This document shows positions 15,032 through 23,437 of a stretch of 64,000 bases of DNA, piece by piece. The DNA comes from Bradyrhizobium lablabi (GTDB taxonomy: Bacteria > Pseudomonadota > Alphaproteobacteria > Rhizobiales > Xanthobacteraceae), in NCBI RefSeq assembly GCF_018129385.1, contig NZ_JAFCLN010000004.1, positions 424,131 to 488,130 of the forward strand. The letters run 5' to 3'. Under the pieces are notes generated by a model. It ran no database searches and was not told the origin of the DNA. It was given only the letters and a program-made list of their open reading frames with translations. Every line of letters starts with the position of its first letter. Position 1 is the first letter of the stretch. The translations under genes and the position numbers were made by a program.

Positions 15032-16477
15032 ATGCACGTCATAACCCTCGACAGCGAAACGGATTTTGATGGCTGGCGAAAGGCCGCCCGCGCTCTGGCG
15101 CTGAACGGCGTCGACCCGCGCGGGGTGACCTGGACCGTACGCGGTAATGAGCCGGAGCTGTTCGAGGCCGAACCTGACACTTCGCTTGAAGAAACGCCCG
15201 GCACCTTCAACGTGCCTGCGAAATTCGTTGAGCTCGCAAAGATCGCAATCCTTCATCGCAATCCCGAGCGCTTCGCCCTGCTCTATCGCCTGTTGTGGCG
15301 GCTGCGCAGCAACCATGACCTGCTCGAGATCGCGACCGATCCCGACGTGGCCGAGATCGGCGCGATGGCAAAGGCCGTCCGCCGCGACGAGCACAAGATG
15401 CATGCCTTCGTCCGCTTCCGCGAAGTCGGCCGCGAGAGCAAGTCGCATTTCGTCGCCTGGTTCGAGCCGGAGCATCACATCGTCGAGCTGGCCGCGCCGT
15501 TCTTCGCCCGCCGCTTCGCCGACATGCCATGGTCGATCCTCACCCCCGATCTCTGCGCGCATTGGGACGGCCATGCCGTCGCCATTACGCCGGGTGTCGC
15601 CAAGTCGGAGGCGCCGACCGAGGACCGGCTGGAGGAAGTCTGGCGCAGCTACTACGCCAGCATCTTCAATCCGGCGCGGCTGAAGGTGAAGGCGATGCAG
15701 AACGAGATGCCGAAGAAATACTGGAGGAACCTGCCCGAGGCTTCGCTGATTAAACCCCTGATCGCCGAGGCGGAGCGCACGACGGCCGCCATGGTCGCCA
15801 ACGCGCCGACGGAACCGCATAAGGCGCAAAAACGGGTGGAAGAAGACATGCCACGCAAGGCCGCAAGCTCGTCGGACAGCATCGCCGCCTTGCGCAGCGA
15901 GGCCGCCGATTGCCGCGCCTGCCCGCTCTGGAAGAACGCCACCCAGACCGTGTTCGGTGAAGGCCCGAGCCGTGCGCACATCATGCTGGTCGGCGAGCAG
16001 CCCGGCGACAAGGAAGACCTCGCGGGCAAACCGTTCGTGGGACCTGCCGGGCAGATGCTCGACCGCGCGCTCGAAGAAGCCGGCATCGACCGCACAAAAG
16101 TCTACGTCACCAATGCGGTCAAGCACTTCAAATTCGTACCGCGCGGAAAGATCCGCCTGCACCAGAAGCCGAACACGCCGGAAATCAAGGCATGCCGGCA
16201 GTGGTACGAGCGCGAACTCGCCTCGATCAAGCCGGACCTGGTGGTGGCGATGGGCGCAACCGCTGCGCAAAGCGTGTTCGGCAAGATCACGCCGATCAAC
16301 AAGAGCCGCGGCCGCCTGATCGAGACTGGCGAGGGAACCCGCGCTTTGGTGACGGTGCACCCGTCCTATCTGCTGCGGCTGCCGGACGAACACGCCAGGG
16401 CGCGCGAGTATGAGCGTTTCGTCGATGATTTGAAGATCGCGGCAAGGTTCCTGCGAAAAGCCGCGCATGCGGCCTGA
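15032..16477 (+). CDS. udgX: UdgX-family uracil-DNA binding protein fused to a TIGR03915-like N-terminal domain
   Basis: A 481-residue two-part protein. Residues about 1-245 match the putative DNA-repair domain that often partners UdgX (VRRDEHKMHAFVRFREV, WSILTPDLCAHWD). Residues about 285-475 are a uracil-DNA glycosylase superfamily domain: C-x2-C at DCRACPLW, motif A GEQPGDKEDLAGKPFVGPAG from residue 321, and motif B HPSYLLR. The loop IRLHQ contains H377, at the place of the histidine with which UdgX proteins bond covalently to the uracil site. A His in NAVKHFKF occupies a position where family-4 enzymes have Cys. The start at 15032 has GGAGG five bases upstream; an upstream ATG at 14891 would only translate the repeat. 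It is probably cotranscribed with the radical SAM gene and SOS-regulated. Confidence 0.9.
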   Translation: MHVITLDSETDFDGWRKAARALALNGVDPRGVTWTVRGNEPELFEAEPDTSLEETPGTFNVPAKFVELAKIAILHRNPERFALLYRLLWRLRSNHDLLEIATDPDVAEIGAMAKAVRRDEHKMHAFVRFREVGRESKSHFVAWFEPEHHIVELAAPFFARRFADMPWSILTPDLCAHWDGHAVAITPGVAKSEAPTEDRLEEVWRSYYASIFNPARLKVKAMQNEMPKKYWRNLPEASLIKPLIAEAERTTAAMVANAPTEPHKAQKRVEEDMPRKAASSSDSIAALRSEAADCRACPLWKNATQTVFGEGPSRAHIMLVGEQPGDKEDLAGKPFVGPAGQMLDRALEEAGIDRTKVYVTNAVKHFKFVPRGKIRLHQKPNTPEIKACRQWYERELASIKPDLVVAMGATAAQSVFGKITPINKSRGRLIETGEGTRALVTVHPSYLLRLPDEHARAREYERFVDDLKIAARFLRKAAHAA

Positions 16478-16941
16478 TGTTACCGTTTGCAAATTCCTGT
16501 GGTTCCAGCGAAATCCGCAAAAATAAAGCTACAACCTTTAATTGATAGATGATAGCGTGGCATTTTCGGCATGAGTTGGAGCGCTAAGACTTGGACCGGC
16601 GTTCCGACCTGGTGAGCGCGCTGTGCAGCAGCTAGCCCCGGACTGCGCGGCGCGCCACCCCTTGCCGGGCCTGTTCATAACTTCCAACGTCCCTGCACCT
16701 TCAGCAAATGCTGCGCTGCGTTCGCGGCATGGCGATCGCATCAGGCAGCCGCCGCTTCGCGCATAATGTCGCAACGATTCCAAAAGGAAACGCGGGAGAA
16801 CAATTGCGCTGGCGGGATTCCGTTGCGCGCCAGTTCCGGCGCGTCATCATTTTGACGCGCGACAATCCGCGCCCTTGTCATCTAACCTTCAAGTCCTTCG
16901 GCGAAAACAGAGCCCTCATTGTACCCGACGGGGGCGTCACC
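16478..16941. other. 464-bp intergenic region before the phosphate transporter
   Basis: No convincing gene, RNA or strong hairpin is seen. The left part (about 16490-16560) is AT-richer and could hold a promoter. The frame of the following gene is open back to 16708, but the upstream residues look like non-coding translation. A weak Pho-box-like string near 16873-16895 is not convincing. Confidence 0.5.
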
Positions 16942-18582
16942 ATGGCCGATGTTACACTCAATTCTCCCAATGCAGCTTCGCTAGCCGACTCCGGGCCGAT
17001 TCAGCCGGCCTCGCGGCCCAATCTCGACAAGGGTTTTAACCCGCTGACCATGATCCTGTTCTTCGGCGTTTTGGCCGCGGGATTGCTCTATGTCGCCTAC
17101 AGCATCTATTCCGACGTCGATGCGACCGGCACCAAGATCACGACCCTTGTGCCCTACATCCTGCTGTTCGTCGCGCTGCTGATCGCGCTCGGCTTCGAAT
17201 TCGTCAACGGCTTCCACGACACCGCCAACGCGGTGGCAACCGTGATCTACACCCACTCGCTGCCGGCCGAATTCGCAGTGATGTGGTCGGGCTTCTTCAA
17301 CTTCCTCGGCGTGCTCCTGTCCTCGGGCGCGGTCGCCTTCGGCATTGTCTCGCTGCTGCCGGTCGAGCTGATCCTGCAAGTCGGAAGCAGTGCCGGCTTT
17401 GCGATGGTGTTCGCGCTGTTGATCGCCGCCATCATCTGGAACCTCGGCACCTGGTATCTCGGCCTGCCGGCCTCCTCCTCGCACACCCTGATCGGCTCGA
17501 TCATCGGCGTCGGCGTTGCCAACGCCGTGATGCGCGGCCGCGACGGCACCTCGGGCGTCGACTGGACCAAGGCGACCGAAATCGGCTACGCGCTGCTGCT
17601 GTCGCCGCTGTTCGGCTTTTGCGTGGCCGCGATCCTGCTGCTGCTGCTCAAGTTCATCGTCCGCAATCCGGCCCTGTACCAGGCACCGGAAGGCAACCAG
17701 CCGCCCCCGCTCTGGATCCGTTCCATCCTGATCGCCACCTGCACCGGCGTCAGCTTCGCGCACGGCTCGAACGACGGCCAGAAGGGCATGGGCCTGATCA
17801 TGCTGATCCTGATCGGCACGGTGCCGACCGCCTATGCGCTCAACCGCGCGCTGCCGGAATCGCAGGTCGCGCAGTTCCAGAAGACCTCGGACGCGGCCTC
17901 GAAAGTGATCGCCGCCAAGGGCGCCGGCCACAGCATCATCGGCGATCCCCGTCCCGCCGTGACGCAATACGTCTCTGCGCGAAAAATCAGCGAAGGCACC
18001 TATCCCTCGCTTGCGGTGCTGGTGAAGGAAGTCGGCGATCAGGTGCAGAAGTACGGCACCCTGAACAAGGTCCCGGCCGAAGCCGTCGGCAACACCCGTA
18101 ACGACATGTACCTGACCTCGGAAGCGATCCGCTTCCTGATGAAGGACAAGGAAAACGACCTCAACAAGGAAGACCTCGCGGCCCTCAAGGACTACAAGGC
18201 CTCGCTCGACAACGCGACCAAGTTCATCCCGACCTGGGTCAAGATCGCGGTCGCGATCGCGCTTGGCCTTGGCACCATGGTCGGCTGGAAGCGCATCGTG
18301 ATCACCGTCGGCGAAAAGATCGGCAAGTCGCACCTGACCTATGCGCAGGGCGCCTCCGCTGAGCTCGTTGCCGCCGGCACCATCGGCGCCGCCGACGTGT
18401 TCGGCCTGCCGGTGTCGACCACGCACGTATTGTCATCGGGCGTCGCAGGCACGATGGCTGCCAACGGCTCGGGGCTCCAGATGGCCACCATCCGCAACCT
18501 CTTGATGGCCTGGGTGCTGACCCTGCCGGCCGCGATCATGCTGTCGGCCAGCCTCTACGTGCTGTTCGCGAACATCTTCTAA
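16942..18582 (+). CDS. pit: PiT-family inorganic phosphate transporter
   Basis: A 546-residue inner-membrane carrier of the PiT family, which imports phosphate (often as metal phosphate) by cation symport. The two duplicated signature halves are present: GFEFVNGFHDTANAVATVIY near residue 90 and GLPVSTTHVLSSGVAGTMA near the C-terminus. About a dozen hydrophobic segments flank a hydrophilic central loop of roughly 125 residues. The cytosolic N-terminus of about 35 residues precedes the first helix. The start at 16942 gives the family-like N-terminus MADVTLNSP; a GGGGG run lies upstream. It is monocistronic, with a perfect terminator 30 bp after the stop. The phosphate role follows from the family. 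Confidence 0.9.
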   Translation: MADVTLNSPNAASLADSGPIQPASRPNLDKGFNPLTMILFFGVLAAGLLYVAYSIYSDVDATGTKITTLVPYILLFVALLIALGFEFVNGFHDTANAVATVIYTHSLPAEFAVMWSGFFNFLGVLLSSGAVAFGIVSLLPVELILQVGSSAGFAMVFALLIAAIIWNLGTWYLGLPASSSHTLIGSIIGVGVANAVMRGRDGTSGVDWTKATEIGYALLLSPLFGFCVAAILLLLLKFIVRNPALYQAPEGNQPPPLWIRSILIATCTGVSFAHGSNDGQKGMGLIMLILIGTVPTAYALNRALPESQVAQFQKTSDAASKVIAAKGAGHSIIGDPRPAVTQYVSARKISEGTYPSLAVLVKEVGDQVQKYGTLNKVPAEAVGNTRNDMYLTSEAIRFLMKDKENDLNKEDLAALKDYKASLDNATKFIPTWVKIAVAIALGLGTMVGWKRIVITVGEKIGKSHLTYAQGASAELVAAGTIGAADVFGLPVSTTHVLSSGVAGTMAANGSGLQMATIRNLLMAWVLTLPAAIMLSASLYVLFANIF

Positions 18583-18611
18583 AGTAGTAGTATCGGGTCA
18601 CCTGAGAAGGC

Positions 18612-18645
18612 AAAGGCCCGCGCCACCGGCGCGGGCCTTTCTTTA
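18612..18645 (+). terminator. Rho-independent terminator after pit
   Basis: A perfect 13-bp stem, aaaggcccgcgcc (18612-18624) and ggcgcgggccttt (18628-18640), with loop acc, runs into ctttatt. It is placed 30 bp past the pit stop. Confidence 0.9.
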
Positions 18646-18794
18646 TTGTCGGCATCGCAGCGGGCGAATTTGCCGTCCGCCGGCGATGCAGCCCCCGGCT
18701 CAGGGATTGATCCCACCTGGCTGTGCGATCGCACCACCGGGCGCTCGACTTTTCCGCTGGCCGGAACCATAGGAAACCGTTATAGTGCTGAAAG

Positions 18795-18808
18795 TCCTAT
18801 GTATAGGA
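18795..18808. promoter_or_regulatory. Palindromic operator candidate upstream of the GntR gene
   Basis: tcctat-gt-atagga is a perfect 14-bp palindrome 33 bp upstream of the GntR start codon. A second pair, ctatgt and acatag, overlaps it (18797-18822). The position suits autoregulation by the downstream GntR protein; the link is inference. Confidence 0.45.
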
Positions 18809-18841
18809 TGTTAAGACATAGTCCGGCGGCAGCGAGCCTCG

Positions 18842-19579
18842 ATGAACGAAATTGGTCACCGCATCTTCGGTTCGACGCCCATTCCCCGCTATGTGCAACT
18901 GGCGGACCTGCTCCGGCAGCGCGTCGAGAAGGGGGAATGGCAGCCGGGCAGTACGCTCCCGTCAATCGACGAACTGATGGCGCAGTTCGACGTCGCACGC
19001 GTGACGATACGCCAAGCCATTGCCCTGCTCGCCGACGAGGGCCTGCTGTCGCCGCAGCGCGGACGGGGCACGTTCGTCACCGACAAGGCGCGAGCACGGC
19101 GGCAGCTTCGTGTCGAGACGACGCTCGCCGATCTGGTCCAGATGTATCGCGGCGACCACCCCGAGCACGCGACGGTGGAAGAAGGCGTGGCGAACCCCAT
19201 TATCAAGGCTCGCGAGGGCACCGCCGCGCCGAAATATTTCCATATGCGGCGCGTCCACTCCAGGGACGGCGAGCGCTACTGCGTCATCTCGATGTACATC
19301 GACTATCGCGTATTCCGGCGAGCGCCCGCGCGATTCCGGCGCGAACTGGTGCTGCCGGTCCTGACATCGCTGCCCGGCGTGAAAATTACCTCGGGGCGGC
19401 AGACGCTCGCCATCACAAAGGCCGACGTCGAAACCGCGAAGCTGCTCGGGATCGCCGTGAATACGCCGATGGCGGAGGTGCGCCGCATCCTTTGCGGCGT
19501 CGACGGCACCGTCATCTATCTCGCCGACGTGAACTATCGCGGCGATTACATCCATCTCGAGATGGACCTGCGGCCATGA
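18842..19579 (+). CDS. GntR-family transcriptional regulator (HutC/UTRA type)
   Basis: A 245-residue regulator. Residues about 12-75 form the GntR winged helix (PRYVQLADLLRQRVEKGEW, LPSIDELMAQFDVARVTIRQ, EGLLSPQRGRGTFV). The remaining 165 residues match the UTRA effector-binding domain, with NTPMAEVRRILCGVDGTVIY near the end. It is followed 39 bp later by a substrate-binding protein and a sulfatase on the same strand, so it most likely controls their use of an unknown sulfated or phosphonate-like compound. A palindrome upstream is a candidate autoregulatory site. Family is secure; the effector is unknown. Confidence 0.88.
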   Translation: MNEIGHRIFGSTPIPRYVQLADLLRQRVEKGEWQPGSTLPSIDELMAQFDVARVTIRQAIALLADEGLLSPQRGRGTFVTDKARARRQLRVETTLADLVQMYRGDHPEHATVEEGVANPIIKAREGTAAPKYFHMRRVHSRDGERYCVISMYIDYRVFRRAPARFRRELVLPVLTSLPGVKITSGRQTLAITKADVETAKLLGIAVNTPMAEVRRILCGVDGTVIYLADVNYRGDYIHLEMDLRP

Positions 19580-19618
19580 CGCCGGTCTGATGCGGAGATC
19601 AAGGGAGGAAGGAAGAAA

Positions 19619-20587
19619 ATGCGGCTTGTTCGTCTGATGATTGCCTCGGCCTGTACGCTATTGCTCTATGCGTCTGCCGTCTCGGCGCAGCCCTATCCCA
19701 GCCGCATCATCAAGCTCGTCGTGCCCTATCCCGCTGGAGGGGCCGTCGACATCACCGGCCGGTTGCTTGCCGAATACCTGCAAAGGGAGCTCAAGGGCAC
19801 CATCATCGTCGAGAACAAGGTCGGAGCCGGGGGCACGGTGGGAGCCAATGCCGTCGCAAAGGCCCAGCCCGACGGCTATACGATCCTGCTGAGCGGCGCA
19901 GCCACGCACGCCTTCGCGCCGTGGCTGTTCAAGGCCTTGCCGTACGATCCGCTCGCCGATTTCGCGCCGATCACCCAGGTGTCGGAAGGCTACCTCGCCC
20001 TGGCGGTGAAAGCCGATTCCGGCATCAAGGATCTCGCCGGCTTCATCGCGACGATGAAGGACAAGGGCAGTTCCAGCAACTACGCCAGCAACGGCTTCGG
20101 CACCTATCCTCACCTTGCCATGGAGCTTCTGAAGCAAACCGCAGGCATCGAGCTGGCGCATGTCCCGTTCAAGGGCGGCAACGAATCGGTGACGGCGCTG
20201 CTTGGAGGACAGGTGCAGGTAACCCTCAATCATTTGCCGGTGATCCAGCCGCAGGCCGACGCCGGCGCATTCCGCGTGCTCGCAACGTCGGGACCTGCGC
20301 GTGCGCGGGCGTTCCCTGACGTGCCGACGCTGAAGGAATCCGGCTACGACGTCGTGGCGTCCGCCTGGTTCGGCCTGTTCGCCCCGGCCGGAACGCCACG
20401 AGAAATCATCGATCGGATCCATGCGGCGGTCGCCAGCGCTGCGAAGACTCCGGAACTGCAAGAGAAACTGCGCATCCAGGGCGACGAGGTCCGGGTCGAG
20501 GGACCGGACAGCTTTTTGACGCTCCAGAAGAGCGAGCTGGCGAAGTGGAAGACGGTGATCGAAAAAGCCAAAATCGTCATTAACTGA
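19619..20587 (+). CDS. Bug-family (tripartite tricarboxylate transporter) periplasmic binding protein
   Basis: A 322-residue secreted protein with signal peptide ending near residue 24 (YASAVSA-Q). The mature start YPSRIIKLVVPYPAGGAVDI and the segments VENKVGAGGTVGANAVAK and PDGYTILLSG are hallmarks of the Bug/TctC family, which bind carboxylates and other small organics. A good AGGAAGG site precedes the ATG. The TctA and TctB membrane subunits are absent from this window, so the protein must work with distant partners or act as a sensor. It lies between a GntR regulator and a sulfatase with only 10 bp before the latter, which points to a common substrate. Confidence 0.88.
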   Translation: MRLVRLMIASACTLLLYASAVSAQPYPSRIIKLVVPYPAGGAVDITGRLLAEYLQRELKGTIIVENKVGAGGTVGANAVAKAQPDGYTILLSGAATHAFAPWLFKALPYDPLADFAPITQVSEGYLALAVKADSGIKDLAGFIATMKDKGSSSNYASNGFGTYPHLAMELLKQTAGIELAHVPFKGGNESVTALLGGQVQVTLNHLPVIQPQADAGAFRVLATSGPARARAFPDVPTLKESGYDVVASAWFGLFAPAGTPREIIDRIHAAVASAAKTPELQEKLRIQGDEVRVEGPDSFLTLQKSELAKWKTVIEKAKIVIN

Positions 20588-20597
20588 TTGTGCCCCG

Positions 20598-22064
20598 ATG
20601 AGCCTGCCCAACATCATTCTTATCATCACCGACCAGCAGCGCGCGGACACCGTCGCGGCGCTGGGCGCCCCCTGGATGCACACCCCGCATCTCGATCGAC
20701 TGGCGCGCGAAGGCACCGCCTTCACGCAATGCTTCGTCACTTCGCCCGTTTGCGTGGCATCCCGTGCCAGCCTGTTCACCGGCAAATATCCGCACAGCAC
20801 GCACGTCTTCACCAATTTCGAACCGTGGCAGCCGACCTGGGTCAGCTCTCTCGCCGCGCAGGGCTATCACTGCGTCAATATCGGCAAGATGCACATCAAC
20901 CCCTATGATGCTGCAGGCGGCTTTCACCAGCGCTTCGTCGTCGAAAACAAGGATCGGCCGCTGTTCCTGGAGGAGCGCGACCGCGCCATCTATGATGAGT
21001 GGGACAAGGCGCTACGCGTGCGCGGGCTGACCAAGCCATCGCGGTTCAACCGCTATGAAGGTGACCCCGACGGTTACAAGCGTGCGCTGGGCGCGTTCGC
21101 CTGGCATCTCGATGCCGACATGCATCCGGACAATTTCGTCGGCAATACCGCGTGCTGGTGGATCGAGGATCGCAAGTGCCCGGACCCGCTGTTCCTGCAA
21201 ATCGGTTTTCCCGGCCCTCACCCGCCCTACGATCCCCTGCCCGAATGGCTCGACCGGTACGCGGAAGCCGACATTCCCTTGCCGGAGGTCAGCGACTCCG
21301 AACTGCAACGCCAGCCGCGCGCCCTGAAGATGCTGCGCGAGAACATGACCCGGTTGAACTTCGATTCCGTCAACTGGCGCACCGACATCAGCCGCGAGGA
21401 TCTGCTCCGGTTGCGCCGCCACTACGCCGCCAACGTCTCGATGATCGACGCACAGGTCGGCCGCATCATGGCCGCGCTCGATGCGAAGGGGTATCTCGAC
21501 AACGCCATCGTGATCTTCACGTCCGACCACGCCGATGCCCTCGGCGATCACGGACATATCCAGAAATGGACGATGTACGACACGGTGCTGCGCGTGCCGC
21601 TCGTGTTCTGGTCGAAGGAAAGGATACCGGGCGGCCGCCGCCGCGACGAGCTCGTGCAATTGATCGACATCGCGCCCACCATTCTGGAAGCGGCCGACCT
21701 GCCGGTGCCACCCGACTTCGAGGCTCGCTCGCTATGGGGAGCGCTCGAGGAGCGTGCCGACTACGTGCCGCGGGACGTCGTCTATTCGGAGGTGGCGCGG
21801 GACCACGTGCAGACCGGGGCCGAGTTCATCGTCATGCGACGCTGCCGGGATTGGAAGCTCGTCGTCTATCTCGGTGAGGAGGAAGGCGAACTCTATGACC
21901 TCAAGGCCGACCCCGACGAGAAGTACAACCTTTGGCACAAGCCCGAACTTCGTGATCTGCGCGACAGGATGGTCGGCGAGACCCTGCGCTGGTCCGTCGC
22001 CGGCTCCTTGAAGGCGCATCGCCGCCCCACCCGCGCGCCGCAGAAGCCAATGCCGGTGTCGTGA
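20598..22064 (+). CDS. Sulfatase / phosphonate monoester hydrolase family enzyme
   Basis: A 488-residue alkaline-phosphatase-superfamily hydrolase. The N-terminus NIILIITDQQRAD carries the first metal ligand Asp. C52 in PVCVASRAS fits the [C/S]-x-[A/P]-x-R signature whose Cys is converted to formylglycine. The second metal site is in IVIFTSDHADALGDHG. The chain ends with a conserved YDLKADPDEKYNL block. No signal peptide is visible, so it is probably cytoplasmic, as expected for an enzyme acting on imported substrate. It could hydrolyse a sulfate ester or a phosphonate/phosphate diester; sequence alone does not decide. It ends the GntR-Bug-sulfatase unit. Confidence 0.87.
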   Translation: MSLPNIILIITDQQRADTVAALGAPWMHTPHLDRLAREGTAFTQCFVTSPVCVASRASLFTGKYPHSTHVFTNFEPWQPTWVSSLAAQGYHCVNIGKMHINPYDAAGGFHQRFVVENKDRPLFLEERDRAIYDEWDKALRVRGLTKPSRFNRYEGDPDGYKRALGAFAWHLDADMHPDNFVGNTACWWIEDRKCPDPLFLQIGFPGPHPPYDPLPEWLDRYAEADIPLPEVSDSELQRQPRALKMLRENMTRLNFDSVNWRTDISREDLLRLRRHYAANVSMIDAQVGRIMAALDAKGYLDNAIVIFTSDHADALGDHGHIQKWTMYDTVLRVPLVFWSKERIPGGRRRDELVQLIDIAPTILEAADLPVPPDFEARSLWGALEERADYVPRDVVYSEVARDHVQTGAEFIVMRRCRDWKLVVYLGEEEGELYDLKADPDEKYNLWHKPELRDLRDRMVGETLRWSVAGSLKAHRRPTRAPQKPMPVS

Positions 22065-22106
22065 GGCCAGCGCATCGCCACTGGCTTCTTGCCATCCAGC
22101 CCGAAT

Positions 22107-23279
22107 TCACGCCGCCAGCGTGTTCTCCACCAGCTTGATCCAGTAGGAGGTGCCGTAGACGATCGCCTCGTCGTTGAAATTATAGGCAGGGTGATGCAGG
22201 CCGGCGCTGTCGCCATTGCCGCAGAAGATGAAGGCGCCCGGCCGCGCTTCCAGCATGTAGGCGAAATCCTCGGCGCCCATCAGCGGCGGGGTTTCGTTCA
22301 CGCCGTTCTTGCCGGCCACCTCTTCCGCTACACGGATGGCCATGTCGGTCTGCGCGGCGTGGTTGACGGTCACGGGATAGCCGCGCTCATAGACCAGATC
22401 GATCTTCGCGCCAGTCACCTGCGCGATGCCGGCGACCACCTCATGCACGCGCTTCTCCACCAGCTCGCGCACCTCGGGCGTCAGCGTGCGGATGGTGCCG
22501 CGCAGTTCGGCGGTCTGCGGGATCACATTGCGCGCATTGCCGGCGTGGAATTCGCACACCGAGATGACAGCCGATTCCAGCGGATCGACGCTGCGCGAGA
22601 CGATCGATTGCAGCGCGTTGATCACCTGCGCGCCGACCAGCACGGAATCGATGCAGATGTGGGGCCGCGCCGCGTGGCCGCCAAGGCCGGTGATCTTGAT
22701 GTCGATCGCGTCGGTCGCCGCCATGATCGGGCCGGGCCGGATGGCGAACTGGCCGATCGGGATGCCGGGGCCGTTATGCATGCCGTAGACCTGCTCGATG
22801 CCAAAACGGTCCATCAGCCCGTCCTTGATCATTGCGGCTGCTCCCGCGCCGCCCTCTTCGGCGGGCTGGAAGATCACGACCGCATTGCCGGCAAAGTTCC
22901 GGGTCTCGGCGAGATAGCGCGCCGCGCCGAGCAGCATCGCGGTGTGCCCGTCATGGCCGCAGGCGTGCATCTTGCCCGGCGTCTTGGACGAGTAAGGCAG
23001 ATTGGTCTCTTCCTCGATCGGCAGCGCATCCATGTCGGCGCGCAGGCCAATCACCTTGATGTCGCCCTTGCCGGCCGGTTTCTTGCCCTTGATGACGCCG
23101 ACGACGCCGGTCTTACCGAGGCCGGTTGCCACCTCATCGCAGCCGAATTCCCGCAACCGGTCCGCCACAAATGCCGCGGTGCGGTGAACGTCGTACAGAA
23201 GCTCGGGATGTGCATGAATATCCCTCCGCCAAGCCTGAATGTCGGGTTGCAGATCGGCGACGCGGTTGACGATGGGCAT
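22107..23279 (-). CDS. M20-family amidohydrolase (hippurate hydrolase-like)
   Basis: A 390-residue metal-dependent amidohydrolase that would remove N-acyl groups from amino acids or similar amides. Motifs: GLRADMDALPIEEETNLP, the metal-binding MHACGHDGHTAMLLGAAR, the catalytic-Glu block FQPAEEGGAGAAAMI, the dimerisation-domain start GLGGHAARPH and the C-terminal GAEDFAYMLEARPGAF. All expected catalytic residues are present. No signal peptide. It is convergent with the sulfatase gene, 42 bp apart, and divergent from the GMC oxidoreductase. The natural substrate is unknown; the subfamily also contains IAA-amino-acid hydrolases. Confidence 0.9.
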   Translation of the reverse strand: MPIVNRVADLQPDIQAWRRDIHAHPELLYDVHRTAAFVADRLREFGCDEVATGLGKTGVVGVIKGKKPAGKGDIKVIGLRADMDALPIEEETNLPYSSKTPGKMHACGHDGHTAMLLGAARYLAETRNFAGNAVVIFQPAEEGGAGAAAMIKDGLMDRFGIEQVYGMHNGPGIPIGQFAIRPGPIMAATDAIDIKITGLGGHAARPHICIDSVLVGAQVINALQSIVSRSVDPLESAVISVCEFHAGNARNVIPQTAELRGTIRTLTPEVRELVEKRVHEVVAGIAQVTGAKIDLVYERGYPVTVNHAAQTDMAIRVAEEVAGKNGVNETPPLMGAEDFAYMLEARPGAFIFCGNGDSAGLHHPAYNFNDEAIVYGTSYWIKLVENTLAA

Positions 23280-23377
23280 GGAATTCTCGGGTCCGTTCTG
23301 GTTGTTATTTTGTCATCTGTAGCACGTGATCTCCCCTCCCCCAACACTCGCTGCAATGCAGGAATCGTACCCGGGGC

Positions 23378-23433
23378 CGTCATGGCCGGGCTTGTCCCGG
23401 CCAGCCACGTCTGCCTATTAAGCAGGAAAGACG
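23378..23433. repeat. Partial interspersed repeat (cgtcatggccggg family)
   Basis: The segment runs cgtcatggccgggcttgtcc then cggccagccacgtctgcc and ends gcaggaaagacg. I recognise the first half as a common Bradyrhizobium element, normally closed by an inverted copy; here only part is present. The inner arms ccggg and cccgg can pair. It ends 4 bp before the first start codon of the GMC gene and supplies its ribosome site. Confidence 0.6.
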
Positions 23434-23437
23434 GATA

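Noticed and set aside
16870..16900. Pho box upstream of the phosphate transporter
   Set aside because: One tgtcat word is present but the second half-site 11 bp away matches poorly, so PhoB control is not supported by the sequence.
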